Positions 17,088 through 26,654 of a stretch of DNA of 64,000 nucleotides are shown here, piece after piece; the first letter of the stretch is position 1, and every line of letters begins with the position of its first letter. The notes below the pieces were generated by a model, which saw only the letters and a list, made by a program, of their open reading frames with translations, made no database searches and had not been told where the DNA came from. The translations under genes and the position numbers were made by a program. The stretch comes from Zoogloea sp. LCSB751 (GTDB lineage Bacteria > Pseudomonadota > Gammaproteobacteria > Burkholderiales > Rhodocyclaceae), in the NCBI RefSeq assembly GCF_002028455.1, contig NZ_MWUM01000009.1, positions 1 through 64,000 on the forward strand, in the 5' to 3' direction.

Positions 17088-19562
17088 GTGAGGCCTTCGT
17101 TGTCGTCCCCTTCCCCCGTTTTGCCCGAGCATGGCTGTTATCACTGCGGGTTGCCGATTCCCGCAGATGTGGACCTCCCCGTTGACGTCGAGGGGGTTCG
17201 CCACCAGATGTGTTGTACCGGCTGTCAGGCGGTTGCCCAGTCCATCGTCAGCAGCGGGCTCGTCGATTACTACAAGCGTCGCGACGCCATGCCCGAGCAG
17301 GCCCGCGAGGCCATGCCTGATGAGTTGAAGGATCTGGGGCTGTTCGACCACCCGGACTTCCAGCAGGGTTTCGTCAAGCCCATCGGCGAACACGAGCGTG
17401 AGGCTGCGCTGATCCTCGAAGGCATCACCTGCGCTGCGTGCATCTGGCTGAATGAACAGCATGTGGCGCACCAGCCCGGGGTGACCGCGGTCGACATCAA
17501 CTATGCGACGCGGCGCGCCCGCGTGCGCTGGGATGAGCGGCGCATCAAGCTGTCGGACATCCTGGCGGCCATCCAGGCCATCGGCTATCGCGCCTATCCC
17601 TATGATGCAGCGCGGTCCGAGCAGATTTCCCAGCGCGAGCGCCGATCCGCCCTGTGGCGCCTGTTCGTGGCCGGCTTCGGGATGATGCAGGTCATGATGT
17701 ACGCCTTCCCGGTATACATCGCCGAGGCGGGCGACATGACCGCCGACATCGAACAGCTGATGCGCTGGGCGAGCCTGATCCTGACCGCGCCGGTCGTGCT
17801 CTATTCCGCAGCACCGTTCTTCAGTCACGCCATCCGCGACATCCGCCTGCGCCGCCTGGGCATGGACGTGCCGGTCGCGCTGGGGGTCGGGGCAGCCTTC
17901 CTGGCCAGCTGCTGGGCCACGCTGGCCGGCAAGGGGGAGGTGTATTTCGATTCGGTGACGATGTTCGTTTTCTTCCTGTTGTGCGGCCGCTATGTGGAAA
18001 TGCTGGCACGCCAGAAGGCCGTGCGCGGTGTGGAGGAGATGGGCAAGGCCCTGCCGGCCTTCGCCGAACGCCTGGCCGCCTACCCGTCACAGGAAGGGGA
18101 GAAGGTCCCGGTGTCCCAGCTGCTGACGGGGGATGTGATCCGCGTCAAGCCGGGCGAGGCGGTGCCGGCGGATGGTGTCGTCGTCGAGGGGCACAGCGAA
18201 GCCAATGAGGCGCTGCTGACCGGCGAGAGCCGGCCGGTACCGAAAACGCTGGGCAATGAGGTGACCGGGGGCAGCATCAACGTCACCAGTCCGCTGTTGG
18301 TGCGTGTGACCCGTACCGGCGAGCACACCCGCCTGGCGGCGATCCGTCAGCTGATGGAGCGGGCGTCGACCGAGAAGCCGAGGGTGGTTCAGCAGGCGGA
18401 CCAGGTGGCGGCCTGGTTCATCGTCGTGCTGCTGATTCTGGCCACGATCACGGCGGCGGGGTGGTGGTGGTTCGATCCGGACCGGGCCTTGTGGGTCTTC
18501 GTGTCGGTGCTGGTGGTCAGCTGTCCTTGTGCGTTGTCCCTCGCCACGCCGGTGGCGCTCACCGTGGCCACCGACGCACTGGCGCGAATGGGCGTGCTGG
18601 TGACGCGCGGCCATGCGGTCGAGGCGTTGGCGCGGGCCGACCACTTCGTCTTCGACAAGACTGGAACCCTGACCTACGGCGCGATGCGCGTCGAGCAGGT
18701 ACGTCTGCTCGGGAGTCCGTCGGAAGAGGAAGCCCTGGCTCTGGCCGCCGGGCTGGAGCAGGGGTCTGAGCATGCCATTGCGACGGCCATCCGGCTTGGG
18801 GCGACGGCGGTGCCGGTCGCTTCGTTCGGAGCCATCAAGGCAACGACGGGGCAGGGGGTATCGGGCGAGCTCTCTGGTATCGCCTACCGTATCGGCCGTC
18901 CGGCCTTTGTGGCTGAACTGACGGGAGCTCCGATTCCTGCGGCCTTGCTGGAGGATGAGCGCTCGGGTCGAACGGTGGTGGCGCTGGGGTCGTCCGCCGG
19001 CTGGATTGCCGGCTTCTCGCTCAGTGACGGACTGAGGGAGGATTGCGCATCGACCTTCGATGCCTTGCGCGGGCAGGGGATTGAGCTGTCGATTTTCAGC
19101 GGAGATACACCGGCCACGGTTGTCGAGCTCGGCAAGCGTCTGGCGGTGTCCCGCGCAGTGGGGGGCATGACGCCAGAGGACAAACATGCCGAGCTATCCC
19201 GGCTGCAGCGCGACGGCGCTGTGGTGGCGATGGTCGGCGACGGTGTGAACGACGCACCGGTGCTGGCCCAGGCCCAGGTGTCGATCGCCATGGGCGGCGG
19301 CACGGATCTGGCCCGCAATCAGGCGGACATCGTACTGCTCGGTTCGCGCCTGGGCGCGCTGGCGGACGGCGTCGGACTCTCGCGGCGGGCGTTGCGCATC
19401 ATCCGGCAGAACCTGTGGTGGTCCTTCGCCTACAATTTTACGGCGGTGCCGCTGGCGATGTCCGGCCTGGTGACCCCCTGGATGGCTGGCATCGGCATGT
19501 CCGCCAGTTCCTTGTTCGTCGTCCTGAATGCCCTGCGCCTGCAACGGCGGCGGGCGAACTGA
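17088..19562 (+). CDS. ccoI: Copper-transporting P1B ATPase for cbb3 oxidase assembly
   Basis: 824 residues, GTG start. Cysteine-rich N-terminus (CYHCGLPIP, MCCTGCQAVA) and a heavy-metal domain with ITCAACIW, as in CcoI/FixI. Membrane CPC motif at C479/C481 (VVSCPCALSLATP). Phosphorylation site D523 in FDKTGTLTYG. GDGVNDAPVLAQA hinge. The usual SEHP motif of P1B ATPases reads SEHA (H562, then Ala). CcoI delivers copper for the binuclear centre of cbb3-type cytochrome oxidase. ccoS follows 14 bases later; the ccoNOQP structural genes are not in the window. Confidence 0.94.
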   Translation: MRPSLSSPSPVLPEHGCYHCGLPIPADVDLPVDVEGVRHQMCCTGCQAVAQSIVSSGLVDYYKRRDAMPEQAREAMPDELKDLGLFDHPDFQQGFVKPIGEHEREAALILEGITCAACIWLNEQHVAHQPGVTAVDINYATRRARVRWDERRIKLSDILAAIQAIGYRAYPYDAARSEQISQRERRSALWRLFVAGFGMMQVMMYAFPVYIAEAGDMTADIEQLMRWASLILTAPVVLYSAAPFFSHAIRDIRLRRLGMDVPVALGVGAAFLASCWATLAGKGEVYFDSVTMFVFFLLCGRYVEMLARQKAVRGVEEMGKALPAFAERLAAYPSQEGEKVPVSQLLTGDVIRVKPGEAVPADGVVVEGHSEANEALLTGESRPVPKTLGNEVTGGSINVTSPLLVRVTRTGEHTRLAAIRQLMERASTEKPRVVQQADQVAAWFIVVLLILATITAAGWWWFDPDRALWVFVSVLVVSCPCALSLATPVALTVATDALARMGVLVTRGHAVEALARADHFVFDKTGTLTYGAMRVEQVRLLGSPSEEEALALAAGLEQGSEHAIATAIRLGATAVPVASFGAIKATTGQGVSGELSGIAYRIGRPAFVAELTGAPIPAALLEDERSGRTVVALGSSAGWIAGFSLSDGLREDCASTFDALRGQGIELSIFSGDTPATVVELGKRLAVSRAVGGMTPEDKHAELSRLQRDGAVVAMVGDGVNDAPVLAQAQVSIAMGGGTDLARNQADIVLLGSRLGALADGVGLSRRALRIIRQNLWWSFAYNFTAVPLAMSGLVTPWMAGIGMSASSLFVVLNALRLQRRRAN

Positions 19563-19576
19563 AAGCCTCTCGCCTC

Positions 19577-19768
19577 ATGGAAAGCCTTTACCTGCTCATT
19601 CCCCTGTCCGTGCTGCTCGTCTTTCTGATCGGGGTGATCTTCTGGTGGTCCGTCCGCAGTGGTCAGTTCGATGACCTCGAGGGGCCGGGCTATCGTGTCG
19701 TCAGTGATGACGACACGCCGCCGAAAGCCCCGCCCGGACCGGCCGGCAAGGGTAAGGAGGAGGGCTGA
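19577..19768 (+). CDS. ccoS: cbb3-type oxidase assembly protein CcoS
   Basis: 63-residue inner-membrane protein with one N-terminal helix (LYLLIPLSVLLVFLIGVIFWW), then SGQFDDLEGPGYRVVSDDD, the diagnostic CcoS sequence (F-DDLEGP). It is needed for maturation of the cbb3 oxidase. Placed directly after ccoI. Confidence 0.95.
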   Translation: MESLYLLIPLSVLLVFLIGVIFWWSVRSGQFDDLEGPGYRVVSDDDTPPKAPPGPAGKGKEEG

Positions 19769-19805
19769 TCCCGGGGGTTTATTCACCCCTCAATGTGAAG
19801 GGTTT

Positions 19806-19847
19806 TTGACGCAGGTCAAGACTGCCCCTTCGAAGTTCTCTCATACT
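19806..19847 (+). promoter_or_regulatory. FNR/ANR-type box plus -10 of a predicted sRNA promoter
   Basis: TTGACGCAGGTCAA at 19806-19819 is a perfect TTGAC-N4-GTCAA palindrome, close to the FNR/ANR consensus TTGAT-N4-ATCAA. A CATACT -10-like hexamer lies at 19842-19847, predicting a start near 19854. The palindrome centre (19812.5) is then at -41.5, the standard geometry of FNR-activated class II promoters. No protein-coding gene begins before the terminator at 19935-19961. Confidence 0.55.
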
Positions 19848-19853
19848 TCGCAC

Positions 19854-19961
19854 CAAGTTCAAGGCGCAAACAACAAGCAATACCGGGCGCCTTCTGGATT
19901 CAGGTCCAGACTAAAGTCTCTCTGTTGGGGTTGGGGGTGCGCGATGCGCACCCTTTTTTTT
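19854..19961 (+). ncRNA. Predicted small RNA, FNR/ANR-controlled
   Basis: About 108 nt with three stem-loops. The first has 7-bp arms AAGGCGC (19861-19867) and GCGCCTT (19887-19893), around an A/C-rich loop containing AACAACAAG, an A-R-N repeat of the kind bound by the distal face of Hfq. The second is CTGGA / TCCAG at 19894-19909. The third is a terminator stem GGGTGCGC / GCGCACCC (19935-19953) followed by eight Ts (19954-19961). There is no ribosome site with start codon. Promoter position, terminator and lack of a frame together suggest an oxygen-responsive regulatory RNA, analogous in logic to FnrS/AniS. Homology is not claimed. Confidence 0.6.
19935..19961 (+). terminator. Intrinsic terminator of the predicted sRNA
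   Basis: Perfect 8-bp G/C-rich stem with loop GAT and an uninterrupted run of eight Ts. It is too far from ccoS (about 165 bases) to look like its primary terminator. Confidence 0.88.
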
Positions 19962-20116
19962 CGTCTTCAGCCGTCCTGGCACGTAGCCTCGTTCCTCTCG
20001 TCTCCAGTCTGCCTTCCGTAGGGGTGAGCCGAAAAAAGCCGAATTGACGCATCAACCTGCTAAAATTCCAAGCTTTCGGTTTTTCGACCATCCTTTGTCT
20101 CACTGGAGCTAGCAAC

Positions 20117-20542
20117 ATGGCTATTGAACGCACCCTCTCCATCATCAAGCCCGATGCCGTCGCCAAGAACGTGATCGGCCAGATCTACGCCCGTTTCGAA
20201 GCCGCCGGCCTCAAGATCGTTGCTGCCAAGCTGGCCTACCTGTCCGAGCGTGAAGCCGGCGAGTTCTACGCTGTTCACAAAGAGCGCCCCTTCTTCAAGG
20301 ATCTGGTCTCCTTCATGACCTCCGGCCCCGTGATGATCCAGGCCCTGGAAGGTGAGGACGCCATCGCCAAGAACCGTGAGCTGATGGGCGCCACCGACCC
20401 GAAGAAGGCTGCTCCCGGCACCATCCGCGCCGATTTCGCCGAGTCCATCGATGCCAACGCCGTGCACGGCTCCGACGCGCCTGAAACCGCTGCCGTGGAA
20501 GTCGCTTTCTTCTTCCCCGGTTTGAACATTTACAGCCGTTAA
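20117..20542 (+). CDS. ndk: Nucleoside diphosphate kinase
   Basis: Balances NTP/dNTP pools using [21 protein letters not shown] is the family start, and the active-site histidine lies in [20 protein letters not shown]. The 141-residue length is normal. GGAG lies nine bases before the ATG. Its stop codon overlaps the first possible rlmN start. Confidence 0.97.
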   Translation: MAIERTLSIIKPDAVAKNVIGQIYARFEAAGLKIVAAKLAYLSEREAGEFYAVHKERPFFKDLVSFMTSGPVMIQALEGEDAIAKNRELMGATDPKKAAPGTIRADFAESIDANAVHGSDAPETAAVEVAFFFPGLNIYSR

Positions 20543-21690
20543 TGATCTCTACCAGCGGGGCGGACTTCTCCGCTCCGTTGGTCTGGATGGAAACACACGT
20601 GGTCAATCTTCTCGATTTCGATGCCGACGCCCTCACCGAATGGTTTGTCCAGCAGGGTGAAAAACCGTTTCGTGCCAAGCAGGTGCTCCGCTGGGTGCAC
20701 CGCTTCGGCGCCACCGACTTCGAGCAGATGACCGACGTCGCCAAGTCGCTGCGGGCCAAGCTCGCAGCGACGGCCTGCATTACGCCACCGGTCCCTGTGC
20801 GCGACAGCGTTTCCACGGACGGTACGCGCAAATGGTTGCTCGACGTGGGCAACGGTAATGCGGTGGAAACGGTGTTCATTCCCGAGACCAACCGCGGCAC
20901 CCTGTGCATTTCGTCGCAGGCCGGCTGCGCCCTCGACTGCGCATTCTGCTCGACCGGCAAGCAGGGGTTCAACCGTAATCTCACGGCGGCCGAGATCATC
21001 GGCCAGCTGTGGCTGGCCAATCGCATGCTGGGTGCCAACGGCGATGGCGAGCGTGTCATCAGCAACGTCGTGATGATGGGCATGGGCGAGCCGCTCGCCA
21101 ATTTCGACAACGTCGTCTCGGCGCTCAAGCTGATGCTCGACGACAACGCCTACGGACTTTCCCGGCGGCGCGTCACCGTGTCCACTTCCGGTATCGTGCC
21201 GGCGATGGATCGCCTGCGCGACGCCTGCCCGACCGCACTGGCCGTATCGTTGCACGCCTCCAACGACGCGCTGCGCGACAAGCTGGTGCCGATCAATCAG
21301 AAATACCCCCTGCGCGAATTGATGGCCGCCTGCCGGCGCTATCTCGAGAAGGCGCCGCGGGATTTCATCACCTTCGAATACGTCATGCTCGATGGTGTCA
21401 ATGATTCCGACGTGCATGCCCGGGAACTGGTTGCGCTGACCCGCGACGTTCCATGCAAGTTCAACCTGATTCCCTTCAATCCGTTTCCGAGCTCGGGCTT
21501 CGACCGTTCCCCGGCGCCCCGTATCAAGCGCTTTGCCGAGATCCTCATCGACGCCGGCATCGTCACGACCACCCGCAAGACCCGTGGTGACGACGTGGAT
21601 GCGGCTTGTGGCCAGCTGGCCGGCCAGGTCAAGGACAAGACACGCCGGACGGCCACCCGGATCGTGCCGGTGGTGGAGGTGCGCTCCTGA
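20542..21690 (+). CDS. rlmN: Dual-specificity RNA methyltransferase RlmN
   Basis: Radical SAM enzyme methylating A2503 of 23S rRNA and A37 of some tRNAs. Radical SAM cysteines [11 protein letters not shown] (C-x3-C-x2-C), [16 protein letters not shown] and the C-terminal cysteine in [13 protein letters not shown] are visible. The ATG at 20542 overlaps the ndk stop, but the conserved start [16 protein letters not shown] at 20587 is equally plausible and closer to the family N-terminus. Confidence 0.95.
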   Translation: MISTSGADFSAPLVWMETHVVNLLDFDADALTEWFVQQGEKPFRAKQVLRWVHRFGATDFEQMTDVAKSLRAKLAATACITPPVPVRDSVSTDGTRKWLLDVGNGNAVETVFIPETNRGTLCISSQAGCALDCAFCSTGKQGFNRNLTAAEIIGQLWLANRMLGANGDGERVISNVVMMGMGEPLANFDNVVSALKLMLDDNAYGLSRRRVTVSTSGIVPAMDRLRDACPTALAVSLHASNDALRDKLVPINQKYPLRELMAACRRYLEKAPRDFITFEYVMLDGVNDSDVHARELVALTRDVPCKFNLIPFNPFPSSGFDRSPAPRIKRFAEILIDAGIVTTTRKTRGDDVDAACGQLAGQVKDKTRRTATRIVPVVEVRS

Positions 21691-22484
21691 TGCGTGGCTG
21701 GCGTGGGCTGGGGTTGCTGGCGCTTTTGCTCAGCGGTTGCGTGGCGCCCTTGCCGTCCGGTGAGACGGGAGGCCGGCTGGAGCGCCCGGTTGCCGATCAG
21801 CCGGCGGTTACGGATGCTCGGCGCAAGGCCAAGATCCACGTGGAATTGGGGCAGGCTTATTTCCAGGTCGGTCGGTATGGCGTTGCGCTCGACGAAGCCC
21901 GTGCGGCGATCAGCTACGATGCGGGCTATGCGCCGGCCTTCCAGTTGATGGGCATGGTCCACATGTTCCTGCAGGAGAACCAGATCGCGGCGACCAACTT
22001 CGAGCATGCCATGCGGCTGGCTCCTGGTGACCCGGAGATCATGAACAGCTATGGCTGGTTCCTGTGCTCAACAGGAAAGGAAAGTTCCGGGGTGGAACTG
22101 CTAACCAAAGCCGCACGTAACCCGTATTACCAGACACCGACCCGGGCCTACGCCAATGCGGGCTTGTGCCAGCTTCGGCTGAAAAACGATGCGGCGGCCG
22201 AAGTGCAGTTTCAGCGGGCGCTCGAGGCAGACAGCGGCAATATCCAGGCCTTGTTTCATCTGGCGGACATTACTTATCGGCGCGGTGCTTACGAGGCATC
22301 GAAGCGTTATCTTGCCGTGCTGAATCAGGGGGGAGAGCCGACTGCGGAAAGTCTGTGGCTGGCGATCCGCATAGAGCGCCGCCTGGGGAACAGGACTGCC
22401 GAGGCGGGCTACGTCCAGCAATTGCGGCGCCGTTTCCCGGAGTCGCCGGAATATCAGGCTTTCTTGCAAGGGCAGTATCAGTGA
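21690..22484 (+). CDS. pilF: Type IV pilus assembly lipoprotein PilF/PilW
   Basis: Outer-membrane lipoprotein that helps PilQ secretin multimerise. Lipoprotein signal [17 protein letters not shown] (lipobox LLSGC), then TPR repeats (KIHVELGQAYFQVGRYGVALDEAR, NSYGWFLCSTGK, AYANAGLCQLRL). ATG 21690 shares a base with the rlmN stop. 264 residues, as usual. Its place between rlmN and rodZ is conserved in many proteobacteria. Confidence 0.93.
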   Translation: MRGWRGLGLLALLLSGCVAPLPSGETGGRLERPVADQPAVTDARRKAKIHVELGQAYFQVGRYGVALDEARAAISYDAGYAPAFQLMGMVHMFLQENQIAATNFEHAMRLAPGDPEIMNSYGWFLCSTGKESSGVELLTKAARNPYYQTPTRAYANAGLCQLRLKNDAAAEVQFQRALEADSGNIQALFHLADITYRRGAYEASKRYLAVLNQGGEPTAESLWLAIRIERRLGNRTAEAGYVQQLRRRFPESPEYQAFLQGQYQ

Positions 22485-23425
22485 CAGATTCTCAAGCACT
22501 TCCGTCTTCGACAGCACCGGTTGTGACTGACATCTCCGTGGGCGAGATTCTGCGCAGGGCTCGCGAGGCACAAGGCTTCAGCCTTGCCGAAGTGGCGAAT
22601 GCGCTAAAGCTCAATATCCGGCAGATCGAGGCGCTGGAAAGCGGCCGTTTCGACGAATTGCCTGGCCTGGCCTTCACGCGTGGCTTTCTGAGGAATTACG
22701 CGCGTCTGCTGCGGCTGGATGTGGCGCCTTTGCTGGCGAATCTGGACCGGCCGGGCGATGTGGCATCGGTGGAGCTGATGCCCGCGTCGAACGCCCATGG
22801 AGACATCCCGCAGGAGGGGCGTGGGCGCTTCCGGAAGTCCATTCTCCCCGGAGTCCTGGCTGCTGCGGGTCTGCTCGGTGTGGTCGTGGCAGGGTGGTAT
22901 TTCGACACGCAGAAGAAGGTGGCCGAAGAGGTGGCTGTGCAGGTGCCGCCGGTGGTGGCCGAGGGGGCACAAGGCGAGTCGGTACCCCAGGTTCCGGACG
23001 CTTCGACTGTTCCGGCTGCCCCGGTAGTCCCGGTGCCTGCGCCGCCGGCCGAGACGGCGGCGCAGCAGGCTGCGGTACCTGCCGCCGACCCGCGCGAAGG
23101 GCCTGTGCCTGCTGCTGTGCCGGCAGTGCCGGCCCCAGCTGAAAAAGTGGCCGAGCCCCCGTCTGCCAGACCCACCGGCCAGACCGGCACGGATCAGCTC
23201 GTCTTCGAGTTTTCTCAGGACGCATGGGTTGAAGTGAAGGACAGGAACGGCAAGATCCTGTTGTCTCAGCTGGGTAAGGCTGGTTTGCGTCGCGAGGTGA
23301 GCGGCACCGCGCCGTTCTCCCTGGTCGTCGGCAATGCCCGTTACGTCAAGTTGCAGCGCAACGGCACGCCCGTGGATCTGACCCCGGCCACCAAGGTGAC
23401 GGTGGCTCGTCTCAAGCTCGAATAG
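22481..23425 (+). CDS. rodZ: Cytoskeleton protein RodZ
   Basis: Links MreB filaments to the cell-wall elongation machinery. Cytoplasmic helix-turn-helix (VGEILRRAREAQGFSLAEVANALKL...), a single membrane helix (~residues 113-133, ILPGVLAAAGLLGVVVAGWYF), an Ala/Pro/Val-rich periplasmic linker and a C-terminal DUF4115 domain (FEFSQDAWVEVKDRNGKIL). GTG start overlapping the pilF stop by four bases. Confidence 0.9.
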   Translation: MTDSQALPSSTAPVVTDISVGEILRRAREAQGFSLAEVANALKLNIRQIEALESGRFDELPGLAFTRGFLRNYARLLRLDVAPLLANLDRPGDVASVELMPASNAHGDIPQEGRGRFRKSILPGVLAAAGLLGVVVAGWYFDTQKKVAEEVAVQVPPVVAEGAQGESVPQVPDASTVPAAPVVPVPAPPAETAAQQAAVPAADPREGPVPAAVPAVPAPAEKVAEPPSARPTGQTGTDQLVFEFSQDAWVEVKDRNGKILLSQLGKAGLRREVSGTAPFSLVVGNARYVKLQRNGTPVDLTPATKVTVARLKLE

Positions 23426-23437
23426 TCAGGCGCATTT

Positions 23438-24688
23438 ATGGATCTACTACTTTCGGGGCGCGCTTGCGCCCGTCGTCAGACTCGCCAGGTTCGCGTCGGT
23501 CATGTGTTGATCGGTTCCGGCGCACCCGTCGTCGTGCAGTCGATGACCAATACGGATACCGCCGACGATTTCGCGACCACGATGCAGGTGGCCCAGTTGG
23601 CGCGGGCCGGCTCCGAGCTCGTCCGGATCACCGTCAATAACGACGAAGCGGCCAAGGCCGTGCCGAAGATTCGCGAGAAGCTGCTGGCGATGAACCTCGA
23701 TGTTCCGCTGGTCGGCGATTTCCATTACAACGGCCACAAGCTGCTGGCCGACAATCCGGCCTGCGCCGAAGCGCTCGACAAGCTGCGCATCAATCCAGGC
23801 AACGTGGGGCAGGGCGCCAAGCGCGACACCCAGTTTGCGTCCATCGTCGAGATGGCCTGCAAGTACGACAAGCCGGTGCGCATCGGTGTCAATTGGGGCA
23901 GTCTCGATCAGTCTGTGCTGGCACGGATCATGGACGAGAATGCCAAGCGGGCCGTGCCGCGCGATGCCGGCGCGGTGATGCGCGAGGCGCTGGTCACGTC
24001 GGCGCTGGAGTCTGCAGCGAAGGCCGAGGAGTATGGCCTGGCTGGTGACAAGATCATCCTGTCCGCCAAGGTCAGTAGCGTGCAGGATCTGATCGCGGTC
24101 TACCGTGACATGGCCGCCAAGTGCGACTATCCACTGCATCTTGGTCTGACCGAAGCCGGCATGGGCTCGAAGGGCATCGTGGCGTCCACGGCGGCGCTGG
24201 CGGTGCTGTTGCAGGAAGGCATCGGCGACACGATCCGTGTGTCGCTGACTCCCGAGCCCAACGGCAGCCGGACCCAGGAGGTCATCGTCGCCCAGGAGAT
24301 CCTGCAGACGATGGGCTTGCGTGCGTTCACCCCGATGGTTACCGCCTGTCCGGGCTGCGGTCGGACCACCAGTACCCTGTTCCAGGAACTGGCCTCCGAC
24401 GTGCAGTCCTTCGTGCGCGACAACATGCCGATCTGGCGCGATCAGTACGATGGCGTCGAAAACATGAGCCTGGCAGTGATGGGCTGCATCGTGAACGGTC
24501 CGGGCGAGAGCAAGCATGCGAACATCGGCATTTCCCTTCCGGGGACCGGCGAGTCGCCGGCTGCGCCGGTGTTCGAGGACGGCGTGAAGACCCAGACTCT
24601 CCGGGGCGACAACATCGCCAACGAATTCAAGGCCATCATCGAAAACTATGTGGCCCGCACCTACCCCCGCAAGGGCGCAGCGGCCTGA
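23438..24688 (+). CDS. ispG: 4-hydroxy-3-methylbut-2-en-1-yl diphosphate synthase
   Basis: Penultimate step of the MEP isoprenoid pathway, a 4Fe-4S enzyme. [31 protein letters not shown] opens the TIM barrel; [13 protein letters not shown] and [10 protein letters not shown] supply the cluster cysteines. 416 residues, normal. Together with ispD and ispF elsewhere in the window it confirms use of the MEP pathway. Confidence 0.97.
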   Translation: MDLLLSGRACARRQTRQVRVGHVLIGSGAPVVVQSMTNTDTADDFATTMQVAQLARAGSELVRITVNNDEAAKAVPKIREKLLAMNLDVPLVGDFHYNGHKLLADNPACAEALDKLRINPGNVGQGAKRDTQFASIVEMACKYDKPVRIGVNWGSLDQSVLARIMDENAKRAVPRDAGAVMREALVTSALESAAKAEEYGLAGDKIILSAKVSSVQDLIAVYRDMAAKCDYPLHLGLTEAGMGSKGIVASTAALAVLLQEGIGDTIRVSLTPEPNGSRTQEVIVAQEILQTMGLRAFTPMVTACPGCGRTTSTLFQELASDVQSFVRDNMPIWRDQYDGVENMSLAVMGCIVNGPGESKHANIGISLPGTGESPAAPVFEDGVKTQTLRGDNIANEFKAIIENYVARTYPRKGAAA

Positions 24689-24718
24689 TCCGCGCGTTAC
24701 AGAAAAACAAAAGGAACC

Positions 24719-26014
24719 ATGAGCAAGACCCTCCAGGCCGTGCGCGGGATGAACGACATCCTGCCCGACGAAGCAGAAATCTGGGAGCAATTCGAGGAAA
24801 TCGTCCGCAACTGGCTGCACAGCTACGGCTATCGCCCGATCCGCATGCCGCTGGTCGAGCCGACCCCGCTGTTCAAGCGAGCCATCGGTGAAGTGACCGA
24901 TATCGTCGAGAAGGAGATGTATTCCTTCGAGGATGCCCTCAACGGCGAGCATCTGACCCTGCGTCCGGAAGGCACCGCCTCCTGCGTGCGGGCCGCGATC
25001 CAGCACAATCTGCTGTTCAGCCATCCGCGTCGCCTGTATTACCAAGGCCCGATGTTCCGTCACGAGCGTCCCCAGAAGGGGCGCTATCGCCAGTTCCATC
25101 AGGTCGGTGTCGAGGCACTGGGCTTCGAGGGGCCGGACATTGATGCGGAGCACATCTTGATGTGCGCGCGCCTGTGGGACGATCTCGGCCTGGATGACGT
25201 CAAGCTGGAGATCAACTCCCTGGGCAGCAGTGAGGAGCGTGCGGTCCATCGGGCGGCCCTGATCGCCTATCTCGAGCAACATCAGGCACGCTTGGACGAA
25301 GACGGCAAGCGTCGTCTCTACACGAATCCACTGCGCATTCTCGACACGAAGAATCCGGATCTGCAGGATATCGTGGAGGGTGCCCCCAAGCTGGCGGAGT
25401 TCCTGGGTGAGGAGTCCATCAAGCATTTCGAGGGCGTCCAGGCTGTCCTGAAGGATGCAGGGCTGCCTTATCGCATCAACCATCGGCTGGTGCGAGGGCT
25501 GGATTACTACAACCGCACCGTGTTCGAGTGGGTCACGACCCGACTTGGCGCCCAGGGCACTATTTGCGCCGGTGGCCGTTACGATGGCCTCATTGCGCAA
25601 CTGGGCGGCAAGCCCGCGCCGGCAGCGGGGTTTGCCATGGGGGTCGAGCGTCTGCTGGCCTTGTGGCAGGAGAGCGGCGGCCAGGCGGAACGCATCGTGC
25701 CCGATGTGTACCTCGTCCATGCCGGCGAGGAAGCCCAGCGGGCGGCTTTCCGAGTCTCCGAGATGTTGCGCGGTACCGGTTTCTCGGTGACCCAGCATTG
25801 TGGTGGCGGTAGCTTCAAGTCCCAGATGAAACGGGCTGACGCCTCTGGTGCTCCGTTCGCCGTGGTGATCGGCGACGACGAGGCCGCGGCTGGTGAAGTC
25901 AGTCTCAAGCCCTTGCGCGACGGTGGTGAACAGCTCCGTGTTCCCATGGAAGTGCTCCCGGAAACCCTGGCGGATCGCCTAATCGAATCGGAAGAAGACG
26001 ATGGCAGCATTTGA
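24719..26014 (+). CDS. hisS: Histidine--tRNA ligase
   Basis: Class II synthetase charging tRNA-His. [18 protein letters not shown] is the standard start. Motif 2 region [24 protein letters not shown], histidine-binding [14 protein letters not shown] and AGGRYDGLI, and motif 3 [11 protein letters not shown] are all present. Overlaps yfgM by 14 bases. Confidence 0.97.
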   Translation: MSKTLQAVRGMNDILPDEAEIWEQFEEIVRNWLHSYGYRPIRMPLVEPTPLFKRAIGEVTDIVEKEMYSFEDALNGEHLTLRPEGTASCVRAAIQHNLLFSHPRRLYYQGPMFRHERPQKGRYRQFHQVGVEALGFEGPDIDAEHILMCARLWDDLGLDDVKLEINSLGSSEERAVHRAALIAYLEQHQARLDEDGKRRLYTNPLRILDTKNPDLQDIVEGAPKLAEFLGEESIKHFEGVQAVLKDAGLPYRINHRLVRGLDYYNRTVFEWVTTRLGAQGTICAGGRYDGLIAQLGGKPAPAAGFAMGVERLLALWQESGGQAERIVPDVYLVHAGEEAQRAAFRVSEMLRGTGFSVTQHCGGGSFKSQMKRADASGAPFAVVIGDDEAAAGEVSLKPLRDGGEQLRVPMEVLPETLADRLIESEEDDGSI

Positions 26015-26654
26015 CCTCGAAGAACAAGAACAGATTTCCCAGATCAAGGGTTGGTGGGAACAGTATGGCAAGCTCGTGACGGCGCTGACGATTGTCGCCG
26101 CGCTGGCCTCGGTGGCATGGCAGGGGTGGAACTGGTACGTTGGCAAGCAAAGTGCCGAGGCTTCCGCGCTCTACGATGTCATCCAGCAGGCAGCTGCCGA
26201 ACGCAATGCCCAGAAGGCTCGTGAAGCTGCCGGTACGCTGATCGAGAAATACAGCAGTACGGCTTATGCTGATCTGGCAGCCCTGCTGTCCGCCAAGGTT
26301 CAGGTCGAAGCGGGTGACTTGAAGAACGCGCGGGTGCCGCTGTCCTGGGCCGCCGAAAAGGCCAACGATCCGGCCCTGCGGGGGCTGGCCAAATTGCGCC
26401 TGGCGGCCGTTCTGCTCGATGACAAGGCATACGACGAAGCCCTGGCCCAACTGCAGTCCGCACCCGACGAGAGTCTGGCTGCCCGTTATGCCGACCTCAA
26501 GGGCGACATCCTGGTCGCTCAAGGCAAGCCGGCAGAGGCGCGTGCCGCCTATAAGGCAGCGGTGGATGCCCTTGGCACGGCCTCCAAGGTGGAAGCGGCG
26601 ACCCTGCGTGAGATCGCCCAGGCCAAGCTGGATGCGCTTGGAGGTGCCCAATGA
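26001..26654 (+). CDS. yfgM: YfgM family TPR-like inner-membrane protein
   Basis: Ancillary SecYEG/chaperone-linked protein in E. coli. It has a cytoplasmic N-terminus ([21 protein letters not shown]), one membrane helix (~25-45) and a periplasmic TPR-like domain. It is in the conserved order hisS-yfgM-bamB-der and overlaps bamB by four bases. Confidence 0.9.
   Translation: MAAFDLEEQEQISQIKGWWEQYGKLVTALTIVAALASVAWQGWNWYVGKQSAEASALYDVIQQAAAERNAQKAREAAGTLIEKYSSTAYADLAALLSAKVQVEAGDLKNARVPLSWAAEKANDPALRGLAKLRLAAVLLDDKAYDEALAQLQSAPDESLAARYADLKGDILVAQGKPAEARAAYKAAVDALGTASKVEAATLREIAQAKLDALGGAQ

Larger units (their letters stand above)
19769..20116 (+). other. Intergenic region between ccoS and ndk carrying an sRNA-like unit
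   Basis: 348 bases with no coding frame. The left two-thirds hold the FNR-type box and the predicted sRNA with terminator described separately. The right part (19962-20116) is the ndk leader, with an ATTGACGC...TAAAATTCC promoter-like area around 20043-20067 whose spacing is too short for a standard sigma-70 site as I read it. Confidence 0.7.

Noticed and set aside
19773-19790. Terminator directly after ccoS (GGGGG ... CCCCT)
   Set aside because: The stem is only 4-5 bp with an 8-base loop and no T-run; not strong enough to annotate.
23447-25798. A 783-codon open frame on the minus strand across ispG and hisS
   Set aside because: It is the antisense shadow of two clear genes in high-GC DNA; its translation is low-complexity and matches no family, whereas ispG and hisS show all their motifs.
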